Positions 31,601 to 41,625 of a DNA stretch of 64,000 nt are shown piece after piece. The stretch lies in assembly GCA_024220505.1 (NCBI GenBank), contig JAKZZE010000005.1:1262501-1326500 (forward strand), in the 5' to 3' direction. A program made the position numbers and the translations under genes. The number at the start of each line of letters is the position of its first letter. The stretch's first letter is position 1. The DNA comes from Rhizopus arrhizus (taxonomy: Eukaryota; Mucoromycota; Mucoromycetes; Mucorales; Rhizopodaceae). The notes under the pieces were generated by a model. The model saw nothing but the letters and a program-made list of their open reading frames with translations, had not been told where the DNA came from and did not search any database.

Positions 31601-33992
31601 TTGTTATAATATATATCAAGTGAGTGCACTATAATTATTTAGCATTATGGCGACTAATGTTCAATATCCTAATCTGGACAGGAAGTCGGCACTTTCATTG
31701 ACTCGCCCAGGCCGATACTTAATTTCGTATTCATATTCAGATAATATGGTAATCCATCGTGCGATAATTCCAGATGGGTTGGATGTATTAAGCAATCCTT
31801 TTAAGGCTGAATGATCCGTTATGATTGTAAATTTCTTTCCCAGAAGGTATGGTCTGAACTGTTTCACTGCCCAAATTACCGCTAAACATTCTAATTTTGA
31901 TACTCCATAATTGACTTCACTGGACTTTAAACTTCTACTTGCATATATAATTGGATGTTCGTATCCATTGTCATCCAGTTGCGTCAGTATACACCCGAGT
32001 CCATTTCTAGATGCATCAGTCACCAATATAAAACCTCGATTAAAATCAGGCCTTGACAATACTGGTGCTTCCGTTAAAAGCTTCTTAAGGGATTCAAACG
32101 ATTCAGTGGTTTTTTCTGTCCATGGTATCTTTTTTGATGTTTTTGTTTGATCATGTAAGGGACGTGCGATTGCTGCAAAGTTCTTGATGAATCGTCGATA
32201 GTATGACGCCAGTCCAAGAAATCCCCTTATTTGCGTGAGAGTTTTTGGCACAGGATAGCTTTGTATTTTTTCTATCTTGCTTGGGTCTGTCTGTATTCCT
32301 TCTTTTGTTACAATATATCCAAGGAACTTCAGGTGATCTTTAAAGAAAAAGCACTTTTCAGGGTTTAGTTTTAGATTTGCGATCTTGATACAGTTAAAGA
32401 CTTGCTCCAGGTGGATAAGATGTTCATGGGTATTATTAGAGTACACATTCAAATCGTCGATGTAAGCAACTAAACATTTGTTTATCAAAGGTCTGAAACA
32501 AAGGTCTATTAGCCGTTGAAAAGTTGCCGGTGAGTTGACCAACCCCATAGGTAGGGTATTGTAATGATATACGCCATACTTTGTTGTGAAAGCAGTGAGT
32601 TCTTTACTATTTTCCTCTACTGGTACTTGATGGAATCCTGCTCTCATATCTAGAGCAGAGAATATTCTAGCTTTTCCCAAAGTATCCAATAAATCGTCAA
32701 TCCTTGGTAATGGATATGAATCTTTTTTTGTCACTGCGTTGAGCTTGCGATAATCGATAACCATCCGGTATTCACCATTTTTCTTTTTTACCAAAATTAC
32801 AGGAGCCGCCCAAGGACTATTCGAGGGTGCGATTACTCCCAATTTACAGTATTTATCTAGTTCTTTTAAAAGATAATCTGATTCGACAGGACTGAGTCTA
32901 TAAGGCCTATGACTGATAGGTTGTGTATTTTCTTCGATGACTATTTTGTGTTGTATTATATCTGTATATCCAATCGTGTCATTGTTCCAATCGAATATAT
33001 CCTTATATCGATGCATGAGCTTTTGCAACTTCTTTTCGACATCACTTTCAATATTTCCAACTTCCAATTTAGCATACATTTCTGGGCTTATTGTTTCATT
33101 ATCTGATTCAGAATTCTCGATTACTTCTTCTTCTAGGGCGAATAAATCATAATTTCTATTGAGTTGATAGGCTTGTACCATTTCTTCCTCTTCTAAGTTA
33201 TATTCTTCTAGTTTTCCTATTTCTTCATAGGGATTCAAAAATATGTCATGTTCTGATCGATTATATATATGAATTTCTATATTTCTTCTGTTGATTATGA
33301 TGTTTGAATTTCTATCAAAACAACACATGGCATTTAGGACAACCTGATTGGTAATATCAAAACCATAGATGAGTTTTCTGTATCCCTTAGAGGGTTTTTC
33401 CACTCTGAATGTGCATGACGAGTACGCCTTTATCGTCATTCCTTCTTCAGGTGCTCGGATAATCATTCTTGCTTCTTCAGACAACAGCTCTATTTTTTGT
33501 TCCTTTTCTTCTTCCAGTACTAACAGTGAATCTGCTTTTCCTAACTCGTCATCAGATGCTTCATCCTCTGTAGAATAATCTTCATCACTAGTTTCTTCCG
33601 AGTTAGATAATTCTTCTGAGTGTGATTCTTCGGTATTTTCTGTCGCCTCGTCTTCAAAATGAACTCGTTTAGGTGAAGAATTTGTCAAACTGATAGGATT
33701 TTGATAATTTTGGGTGTAGGTGACCATCTTTGGTACTCGTTCTTTCTTACGTAAGAAGGTTATTGGTAACTCTGCTTTTTGGTCTTTGTATGCTACTCTC
33801 AAAGTAGAGCTGTTAAAGTCTATTTTCGCCTTGGCTCGGTTCAACCAATTGTTTCCTATAATAAGGTGAGAGGGACATGAGGGTAATACTTCTATGTTAC
33901 AAGGTATAACCATATTTTCTTTGACTTCTATTGGGACATCGTATATAATTCCTAGTGCAGGTTGTTTGGTACCGTTACCCAAAGTAAAAATA

Positions 33993-35640
33993 CACTAGGT
34001 GAAAAAATAGGGACAACCTACCCTAAAATAATTTTTAACTTTTTTTTTTCTCCTCCACTCCGTACGACATCCAAGCCATGCCTATAGAGCGTAGCCTTAG
34101 GTAGTGAGTATTACGTTTCCCACATATAAAACTGATCAGGATAACATATGGCGGAAGAAAAGAGGAAATAGTCGCAATAATTTTATAATCGTTATATTAT
34201 AAAATGAGTAGTATTTATTTAATAACGAGTAAATCTCCCTTTTGATTTGATTACTGCTGCTATGCGATCAGGCATGCTGTCAATGTAACTTCTACAAACA
34301 TCTTTATCTAGCTTGTTCCATTCAAAGTCAACTCGTTCCCATTGCCCGTCGATGTTTCTGGCCTTTCGTTCATAAAGGCTTAACCTAAGTTTCAGCAAGT
34401 GCCACATATGCTCTATAGGATTCAGATCCGGACAGTTAGGTGGCCAATCGTTAATGTACTGGACCTTGTTTTGTTGGAGCCATGACATTGTTGATTTGGA
34501 CTTGTGCTTTGGGTCGTTATCTTGTTGAAGGTAAATGGTGCGCTTGTTCATACCATAGTACTTCAGCGTTTTCATGTAAGTTGTTCCAAGAATATGCTGG
34601 TACACCAAGGAGTCCATGGTACCATCGTATACCTGGCACGCATATCCTGATCACTCACTAGTTATACATCCCCACATTACCAATTTGCCGCCACCATGCT
34701 TCATTGAAAGATCTATGTGGTGTGGACGAAGGACATCACCAGGCTGGGTCCAATAGTATCTGCAGCCATCAGATCCCCAAATGTTGATCTTCGTTTCATC
34801 GGAGAACACTACTTGATGCCACAGTTGTATAGACCAGTTTTGATACTTCTTTGCCCATGCTAACCTCTGCTTGCGGTGGTTATTAGGTAAAAGAGGCTGC
34901 TTCTTTTTACGCCTAGAATAAAAATCCATTGATACAAGGACGTTTATTACTGAACGGTAAGTCATAGAATACCCAAGTTGTATGAGCATCCGATGTACGT
35001 CCTTGGCTGTCTTTAGGGCTCCTTTAATCAGTAATACCATGATATATTCCTTCGTAGCAGATGACACAAGTGTATGTCTACCACGTGTTGCGGGTACCAT
35101 TGGCCCAAATAACTTGTTTCTATATCTCCTAACTGTCTTGGGATGGATACCAAATTTACCAACAATATCCTTTGGGCTTCTATTGCTCATAAGTGCAGAC
35201 TTGATGCTGTCTTGCGTGTCTTGAGGTAAAGCGCGAAGCATAAGTAAGAGAAATTTCGCAGGAAGTAAGAAGAATATAACGAAAAAAAAAGAATATATGA
35301 ATGAAAGAAAACAGCATTCATTTTATATTATTAATTATAGGAACGTGCATAGCTAATATTAGAATCGGTTTGCATTTTAATTGTAGCTGATATTCCAGGT
35401 CAAACTAGAAGAGTACGAAATATGGTCTAAAACTGAGCTGTGGAGTATCTAAAATTCGGCCAATTATATATGCATTACTCCCTCATTTTCCATAGTTGGC
35501 TCATCATATTTTGATGAAATACTTCATACATTAACCTCGGTTTAACATATTGCTAGCGTCATGAGGCGACCTTCTCTTAATGCTATATGCTGCATGAAAT
35601 GAAATTTTCGAAAAGGTTGTCCCTATTTTTTCACCTAGTG
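33993..35640 (-). mobile_element. Tc1/mariner element F in the protease of III-0
   Basis: 1648 bp, TA at 33991-33992 and 35641-35642, terminal repeats CACTAGGTGAAAAAATAGGG. It contains a nearly intact transposase (34219-35241). The TIRs are related to those of element G. Confidence 0.92.
34219..35241 (-). pseudogene. Tc1/mariner transposase of element F with one premature stop
   Basis: 340 codons from MLRALPQ to GRFTRY. Order: paired HTH region (DIVGKFGIHPKTVRRYRNKLF), catalytic D in FSDETK, then ...GCITSE, a UGA at codon 197, then SGYACQVYDGTM. The second D is in LQQDNDPKH and the E in DLNPIEH. I count 35 residues between the last two catalytic residues (DD35E). Apart from the single stop the frame is intact, so inactivation is recent. 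In the related element E this position is a Gly codon. Confidence 0.9.
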
Positions 35641-36312
35641 TACTTTCTGATGGTGCATCGATTTTCAGTTTCAAAGTGTCGGCTAAGACTTTTGATATAC
35701 ATGTTTTCGCAGCTCCACAATCAATTAGAGTTTTTATACTATGATCACCGATACTTGTTCTTGAATATACAGCGGTAGTATTTATGTCTTCGTCTTCAAT
35801 TAATGCCACAGTTTGTTGGTCTTTGTTTGTTTTAGAATGTAATCTTTTGGGTCTACATGCTCCAATTAGCTCCTTTCTATATTTGGGTGTTGTAGCAATG
35901 AGGTCTCGTACGGATATGTTTGCAGGTTTGTCCAATACATCAGTTACTATATTGTAATTAACATCTGGTTGAACTCTTTTGGTTGTTGCTTTCTTTTGGA
36001 TAGGTTCAATTGGTAAGTCCGTTTCCATTTCTATGTCTTGAGTTGGTGTTATTCGACTACTGGTTGTCGGCTTGATTTCTTCCAGATGACTTCGTGTAGT
36101 AACTTTTCTTGTGATGGCTGGAGCTTTTATTGGCTTCTTTTGACTTGAATTTTTAGGCTTTGTATATGGTACTCCTCTTCCGACTTCAGGGGGTCTTTCT
36201 GGTCTAATAGCAGAATATAATTCCTTTTCATTATAATCTTCTTCTTTTTGAGTTAATATAACATTTAAATTTTGCGGTTGTAGTTGTGGTTTAATGGATT
36301 TTTGCGTTTTTT

Positions 36313-36367
36313 GGGTGTTCGATTGACCATTGTTTTCATTGAAAGCAACCGACCCATTCAGTTTTTT
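36313..36367 (-). promoter_or_regulatory. -1 frameshift signal at the gag-pol junction of III-0
   Basis: In sense: slippery heptamer A AAA AAC (36367-36361), gag stop TGA (36360-36358), two bases, then a stem. Its 5' arm GGGTCGGTTG (36355-36346) pairs with CAATCG (36325-36320) and ACCC (36316-36313). One G-U pair replaces the A-U of the array copies, so the stem is kept despite a base change. The gag stop also differs (TGA versus TAG) while the heptamer is identical. Confidence 0.75.
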
Positions 36368-36466
36368 GCCTGTTGGCTTTGTGGTTGATTATGTTGCTGT
36401 CGGAAAGATTGATTGTCAAGGTTATTATTTGACTGGTTACGGTTATTATCTGATCTTTCATTGACA
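36358..36466 (-). pseudogene. C-terminal tail of Gag of III-0
   Basis: Only the last 35 codons remain, Asn/Gln/Arg-rich (NERSDNNRNQSNNN...AKN), homologous to the Gag tail of the array copies. Upstream the sequence is cut by Tc1 copy D; on D's far side the sequence is already the 5' leader, so about 1.1 kb of gag is gone. Confidence 0.75.
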
Positions 36467-37713
36467 TACAGTAGCGGACAAAACTGGTGCACAAAACTTT
36501 TTTTTAGCTTTTAACTACCATTACCTGCTCATGGTAATTGCAATAGTCATGAAACTGTACTAGAAGGAGGATATACTAGTCATTGTAATCTATGTATGTT
36601 CTAAGCATGACATTGTTAAAACTGAGCGATAAGCGTGCTTTGAATTTATAAAATCTTATATTTTCTAAAAACCGCAAAAGTGGCTAAAATCTTAGACTTT
36701 ATATAATCATCTCATCTCTTGACATTATCGGATATTCTTCTTTGCATATGCTAATAATATGCGTGTATATCATTTTCAATAAAAGAACCCGGCTCTTTAA
36801 CTACTCTTTTCCAAAGATCATCGACCCTTTTTGATCTAGTGTCGTATCATCATACCTTTGCCATCAATTGCCACCTGGCATGCTTAAGCGGACTTAGGCC
36901 GGGATTAGTGGCGGCTAAACTCGTAGCACAGAAGCGCTGTTATCAAATATTGAGTTTGTGACATGCGTTGACTTGTGCCTTGTGTCATTGTCATACTGAA
37001 ACGAGAGATTACGACGTTTTAGACTACTATACGCTAGGCTTTTGTGGTATGAAGTAAGCGAAATATACACATATATTTATGAGTTCATTATACCATCGTA
37101 TACCTGACACACATATTCTGGTCCTCAATATCTAATACAGCCTTAAAACATAACAGAGCAGCCAGCATGCTTCATTGTTTGATCACCGTGAAAAAATCGC
37201 TCAGGTTGCTCGACTTGCTTTCAATATTAGTGTATACTATCTGCATCCATAATGTTCATATTTGTTTCATTGCTAAAGATAGCAGACTTCCAGCCCTCTA
37301 TAGTATACAATGGCTTGTTGTGATACCACATTCATCGCTTTTTCCGACTTATACAACTGATGAAATTCTTCGATTCCTTACTTCCGGACTCAAAATCTAG
37401 CTTCCTACTGTGCCTTTAGACTGACAGTCTGCTAACACTGTATCTTAAGGTCCTCAAAATGTGCTGAGCATCAGGAACTGTGTGTAGCGGACCTTGTCCA
37501 AGCTCTAGGTTGATGACTGAACTAATAACTTTTCAGGCTAATAGCGGAATACCTTCATGATCACAAGACATTAAGTTTCTTTCTTCCCTCTTTCTCCTGT
37601 TGATTGTCCATTTAGAGATCCTTGTTACTCTAGAAATATCTGCTGTCGTACGAACTAGGCGTGTTCGAGATCTCAGAGTTTCGTTTTTACAGTTGCTTAT
37701 TTTCTTAAACATA

Positions 37714-39386
37714 CAGTGGGTGGACTAATTGTCCCAGTGTTTCAAGATTTTTTACTTTTGACACTGTAACTCGACCAATTCTTAGGCTATACCATTAGTC
37801 TTATACTCATTAGAAAGGTCACACTTCGTGCTACAAAATATCAAAGAACCGTTGCTCGGAGATTACACAGTCTGAGTTAATCAGCAATAGAAAAAAAACA
37901 CCGCACTGGGACAATTTTTCCGCTTGAACATAAATTTTATTTAATAACGGATATGTCCCCCTTTAGCATTAATAGGTGCTTTACAACGATCAGTCATGCT
38001 ATCTATATATCTTCTACAGTCATCCACTGTAAAAGTATTCCATTCTTTTTCTATTTTTTCCCATAACTCATGTACTCCTTTAGTCTTAATGTCATATACA
38101 CTCAGCTTGAGTTTAAGGTGATGCCATACGTGTTCAATAGGGTTTAAATCGATACTTTGGGCTGGCCAGCTAAAGATATGATCACTCTTGAAGCTATTAT
38201 GCACAAACCATTGCTTAGCAAGCTTCGAAGTGTGCTCAGGATCCTTATCTTGTTGAAAGTACATATCCTCAGGATTGTATCTATAGTACTTTAGGCTGTC
38301 CATAAGTGTAGTTTCGAAGATATTTACATAATCCACAGCTTTCATAGTTCCGTCATATATCCAACAAGCATACCCAGGGCCATCATAAGTAATACAACCC
38401 CATACCATGACACTTTCTTGGCTGCCTTTAACTGTAAGATCTAAGTGATGAGGCTGCAATACATCCTCTGGTCGACTCCAGTAGTACTTGCAACCGTCTG
38501 ATCCAAAAACATTGACTTTAGTCTCATCACTAAACATTATACGCCTCCAGTCATCGGTTGTCCAGTCTTTGTGGGCCATAGCCCATGCTAAATGTCGTTC
38601 CTTGTGCTGTTTACTGAGCAGAGGCTTCTTCGCTTTGATTTTAGCTCTGAATTTCATACTTTTAAGAAGCTTCAAGACTCTAAAATAACTAATAGCATAC
38701 ACCAAACCATTCAGATATTGATGTACTGCTTTGGCTGTCCTGAATTCATCCTTTATTATTTGTATACGGATGTATGACTTGGTAGTTTCACCAATAGTTG
38801 CTCTTCTACCAGGGGTTGCCTTCATTCGATTTGGAAAAAACTTGTTCGCATACCTACCTAAAGTTGACTTTTTCAATCCGGAAATGCGTTCCATAACTTG
38901 TTCATATGTTATGTTACTAGCCAAAAACATTTGGATTTGTTTTTGAACAGATTTGCTTATAGTAAGAGTCATTTGATGCAGGACAAAGTCGTAAGAAGTG
39001 CAGTATAGAAAGAGACTAAGAATATTGTAACAAAAAAAGGATAATGTGAAGCTATTTATACTTTAAATTAAAGATATGAGTCATATATTATCATATATAA
39101 GACTGGTATATTAGTTCCGGTGATTTATGATCGATAAGTAGGCGATGTTTAGAACACATTGCAAAATAAGCAGGTAGCGGAAAAATTGTCCCAGTGCGGT
39201 GTTTTTTTTCTATTGCTGATTAACTCAGACTGTGTAATCTCCGAGCAACGGTTCTTTGATATTTTGTAGCACGAAGTGTGACCTTTCTAATGAGTATAAG
39301 ACTAATGGTATAGCCTAAGAATTGGTCGAGTTACAGTGTCAAAAGTAAAAAAAGTTGAAACACTGGGACAATTAGTCCACCCACTG
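37714..39386 (-). mobile_element. Intact-looking Tc1/mariner element E with 211-bp inverted repeats
   Basis: 1673 bp with TA at 37712-37713 and 39387-39388; removing it with one TA restores the D sequence as seen in copy B. TIRs 37714-37924 and 39176-39386 are 211 bp each and almost identical. Within each TIR the motif ATTGTCCCAGTG occurs near the tip, and its reverse complement CACTGGGACAAT about 190 bp inside, so paired internal sites face each other. The transposase frame is complete. Confidence 0.93.
37941..38972 (-). CDS. Tc1/mariner transposase of element E (complete, DD37E spacing)
   Basis: 343 aa, Met at 38972. The N-terminal HTH pair (YEQVMERISGLKKSTLGRYANKFF; then TAKAVHQYLNGLVYAISYFRVLKLL) binds the inverted repeats. 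Catalytic residues are D149 in FSDETK, D242 in FQQDKDPEH and E280 in DLNPIEH, which gives 37 residues between the last two instead of the 34 of most Tc1 transposases. GCITYDGPGYACWIYDGTM is the usual conserved block. No stop or frameshift. It cuts and pastes the element at TA sites. It might also mobilise related non-autonomous copies, but the A-D TIRs differ, so that is unlikely. Confidence 0.93.
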   Translation of the reverse strand: MTLTISKSVQKQIQMFLASNITYEQVMERISGLKKSTLGRYANKFFPNRMKATPGRRATIGETTKSYIRIQIIKDEFRTAKAVHQYLNGLVYAISYFRVLKLLKSMKFRAKIKAKKPLLSKQHKERHLAWAMAHKDWTTDDWRRIMFSDETKVNVFGSDGCKYYWSRPEDVLQPHHLDLTVKGSQESVMVWGCITYDGPGYACWIYDGTMKAVDYVNIFETTLMDSLKYYRYNPEDMYFQQDKDPEHTSKLAKQWFVHNSFKSDHIFSWPAQSIDLNPIEHVWHHLKLKLSVYDIKTKGVHELWEKIEKEWNTFTVDDCRRYIDSMTDRCKAPINAKGGHIRY

Positions 39387-39775
39387 TATAAGGCTAGTAC
39401 TTTGTTATAGTGAATAGGGTAAAAACAAAAGGGGGGACTCAATGGGAAATACAAAATAAGTACAGTTTTATATATTTTTTAAGAGCTACTAAAATTTACT
39501 AATATGCTGTGAAATCTGAAAGCAAACGGGAGAGATATGGGGAAAATTGAAAGAAGGCTAGACAAGCACTACATTTTTGGCGAAAATTGAAATATGCAAA
39601 AAATCACTAAAAATGACCTTATGCCTGGGGGATGTCCGGCACAGTTCCGGTTTACATAACATAATGTATATTTTGGACTGTCTTTCAGATGGTATATGCC
39701 ACAAAAGTCGCAGACATATGGCGGAGATACAATGTTGATTTTAATTTTTGTGCACCAGTTTTGTCCGCTACTGTA

Positions 39776-39890
39776 AGTGTTCTGAGATTGTAGAATCGAT
39801 TTTGAATAAATTTTTTTTTTTTGAAAGTTTCTGTAGTTTGTTGATTTGTTTGCTGTTTTTAATTGATTTTCCCTCGTAGTGACCACCAAA
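39776..39890 (-). other. 5' leader and primer-binding site of III-0
   Basis: The sequence matches the leader of the array copies (AAGTGTTCTGAGATTG like AAGTGTTTTGAGATTG at 54498). In sense, TGGTGGTCACTACGAGG, the primer-binding site, lies two bases after the LTR end. Confidence 0.75.
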
Positions 39891-40472
39891 TGTGAGATTG
39901 GAGTTTATAGAGTTTATGTAGTATAAAATAGGTTTGATTTAAGAGAGTCTTGATGTAAGATCAAAGGTTTAGGTAGGATTTGATTCCAAAAAGAGTAATG
40001 ATTTGAACATAAGTTCGCTTGTAATAAGTGACCACCAGATCTTGTTAAGTAGATCAAACTGTTGTGAATAGAATAAAGTAAAAAGATAAAAAAAAAGGGA
40101 TTACAATGAAGTGTATTTGCTTCAAGGGACTTCTTGTTCTTGATGTTAAGTAAAATAAAGAAAAACAAAATAGATTTACTTTGTTTGATATTTATTAAAA
40201 TAATCAAAAAGTAAAGTAAATAAAGTAAAGTAGGTTAAGAGTGAAGTTAAAAAAAAAGAATAAGATACATTGGGCTATTTATATTTTTTTTGGTTTTTCT
40301 GATTATATGTTGTTTTTGGTGATGGTGTGATAAAAGTTTAATTTTGTATGAATTCATAGAGTTATATGAATTCACAGAGTTGTATCAATTCAGGAAGCTG
40401 TATGAATTTGCATGATTGTATGAATTTAGGCAAGCTTCGTGGCACCAACAATTGAATTTTCCACGGTCGTTG
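39891..40472 (-). repeat. 5' LTR of III-0 (main part)
   Basis: Begins TGTGAGATTGG and runs to GGTCGTTG, where a solo LTR is inserted; its last seven bases TGCTACA are at 41129-41135. It carries the conserved GTGACCACCAGATCTTGTTAAG block at about 40027 and the TGAAG...CTTCA hairpin at about 40106. Confidence 0.87.
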
Positions 40473-41123
40473 TGTTAAGGATACATAAGATTATAGTCAC
40501 TTTATTTTAGTAAAAGGAATCGGATATGATCCTAAATAGTATGCTGACATAACTTGGAATCATTTATAACATTATTCCCAACACAGATCAATAGAATACT
40601 TTGATTAGATTTTTATATTAAGCTTTATTCATATTAACTTCACATAGTCAAATAAGATGACATGGTTGTAATGTAGTTTATTAATAATATGAGCATGTTG
40701 AATAAGGAATGACGATTACTTACCGGATCATCATTAGTCATGAAAACATTTATCCTGACTGAGATATTATTGTTAACAATGATATCCAATCACGGAACTA
40801 AGGATCTTTATATCCATTCGTACCGTCTCCTTAAATAGTTATATCTGAAACCATCCCAATAGCATAATTGACAATACAAGCTAGGAACAGGCTAAACTAA
40901 TAATTAGAAATAGTAATCATCTATTCTGTCAAATTGATTATAAATCTGTCCTAATTCTTTATCCGTATCATGTCTATAAATACTCTCACTTTTTACATGT
41001 AGAATTTATTTTTTTATCTAATCATAGTTATCTTAACTTAATAAAGAGATACCAAGTTCTAACAGTATTTCTTTATCTTTGATTGCTATATTATATTTAC
41101 CTAAAACTCCCCTATTCTAAACA
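40473..41123. repeat. Solo LTR of another LTR family
   Basis: 651 bp, TGTTAAGGATAC...CTAAACA, flanked by the 5-bp duplication CGTTG (40468-40472 and 41124-41128). Removing it restores the end of the III-0 LTR. A CTATAAATA box near 40974 suggests plus orientation of transcription. No related internal element is in the window. Confidence 0.85.
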
Positions 41124-41135
41124 CGTTGTGCTACA

Positions 41136-41290
41136 GTACAAAAAAAATATTTACTGTTTGTCTTCTTTCATCAGTTAAATTACTGAAGTAAGTCGATTTC
41201 AAAGTCAGTTGTACTGTCCAAAATTTTATAGATGTCTTCATCATTCTCGTTACAGTGTAACACTATCCAAAAAGGAGAATAAAATATACT
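41136..41290. repeat. Short LTR-derived fragment between III-0 and element IV
   Basis: It starts with GTAC, the target repeat of III-0. It shares about 36 bp (41140-41178) and about 45 bp (41213-41262) with 24226-24310 in opposite orientation, and ends at element IV. It is probably the beginning of the LTR whose remainder is at 26788-27246. Confidence 0.5.
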
Positions 41291-41559
41291 GTCGTGCTTG
41301 TTCTTGTAATTTACTTTTAAGATATGAAAATAAGACTTTAGATTATTCGGTAATTAGATGATGTTTATTGATATTCAAATTCTAAGAGTATTTATATTAT
41401 TTTACAAAGTGAATTATTTACAGTAATAGTTACATTTTGTGAGTCATGATGGAAGTTCATTATTGTCTACTTCATGAGTCATCTTCAGTAACTCGTACAA
41501 AAGTCTTGATAAGGAACGAATTGTAACATTGCCAAATTTAGAAAATAAAAGACATGACA
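41291..41559 (-). repeat. 3' LTR of element IV
   Basis: 269 bp, TGTCGTGC...CATGACA, preceded in sense by the polypurine tract at 41560-41576. Nearly identical to the right copy (one substitution noticed near 41430 versus 46470), so the insertion is young. Confidence 0.88.
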
Positions 41560-41625
41560 ATATCCCCTTTCCAAAGTGTTGATAGACCCTTAGCAACCAG
41601 ATACCAGAGAGAGAGAAAAAAAATT

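Larger units (their letters stand above)
31661..36366 (-). pseudogene. Pol (PR-RT-RNaseH) of III-0, split by Tc1 element F
   Basis: Two pieces, 36366-35643 and 33990-31661, are separated only by element F with its TA duplication; reading continues in frame across the site (...PSES then IFTLGNGTKQ). Domains: a Ser/Thr/Lys-rich N-terminus, protease with LIDCGAAKTC (Cys in place of the usual Thr/Ser), RT with YIDD in LVAYIDDLNVYS, and RNase H with TDASRNGLG and YRPGRVNESADFLSRLGY at the end. No internal stops are visible in the two pieces. The upstream frame opens into the gag overlap and would be entered by -1 frameshifting. Confidence 0.87.
36469..39773 (-). mobile_element. Tc1-like transposon copy D, split by element E
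   Basis: Same family as A-C (TIR CAGTAGCGGACAAAACTGGT, TA at 36467-36468 and 39774-39775) but more diverged. Without element E it is about 1630 bp. The decayed transposase is on the minus strand. The left flank is the gag tail and the right flank the leader next to the gag start, so D spans a deletion of host sequence. Confidence 0.88.
28634..41135 (-). mobile_element. Family III Gypsy element III-0 (old, with nested insertions)
   Basis: Minus-sense element bounded by GTAC repeats (28630-28633 and 41136-41139). Order in sense: 5' LTR (39891-40472 plus 41129-41135, split by a solo LTR), leader, gag (deleted except its tail), pol (split by Tc1 element F), integrase ORF, ORF4, 3' LTR (28634-29243). 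Tc1 copy D occupies the gag deletion and itself contains element E. LTRs differ by several indels, so it is older than the array at 47062-62857. Integrase and ORF4 frames are nevertheless open. Confidence 0.88.
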
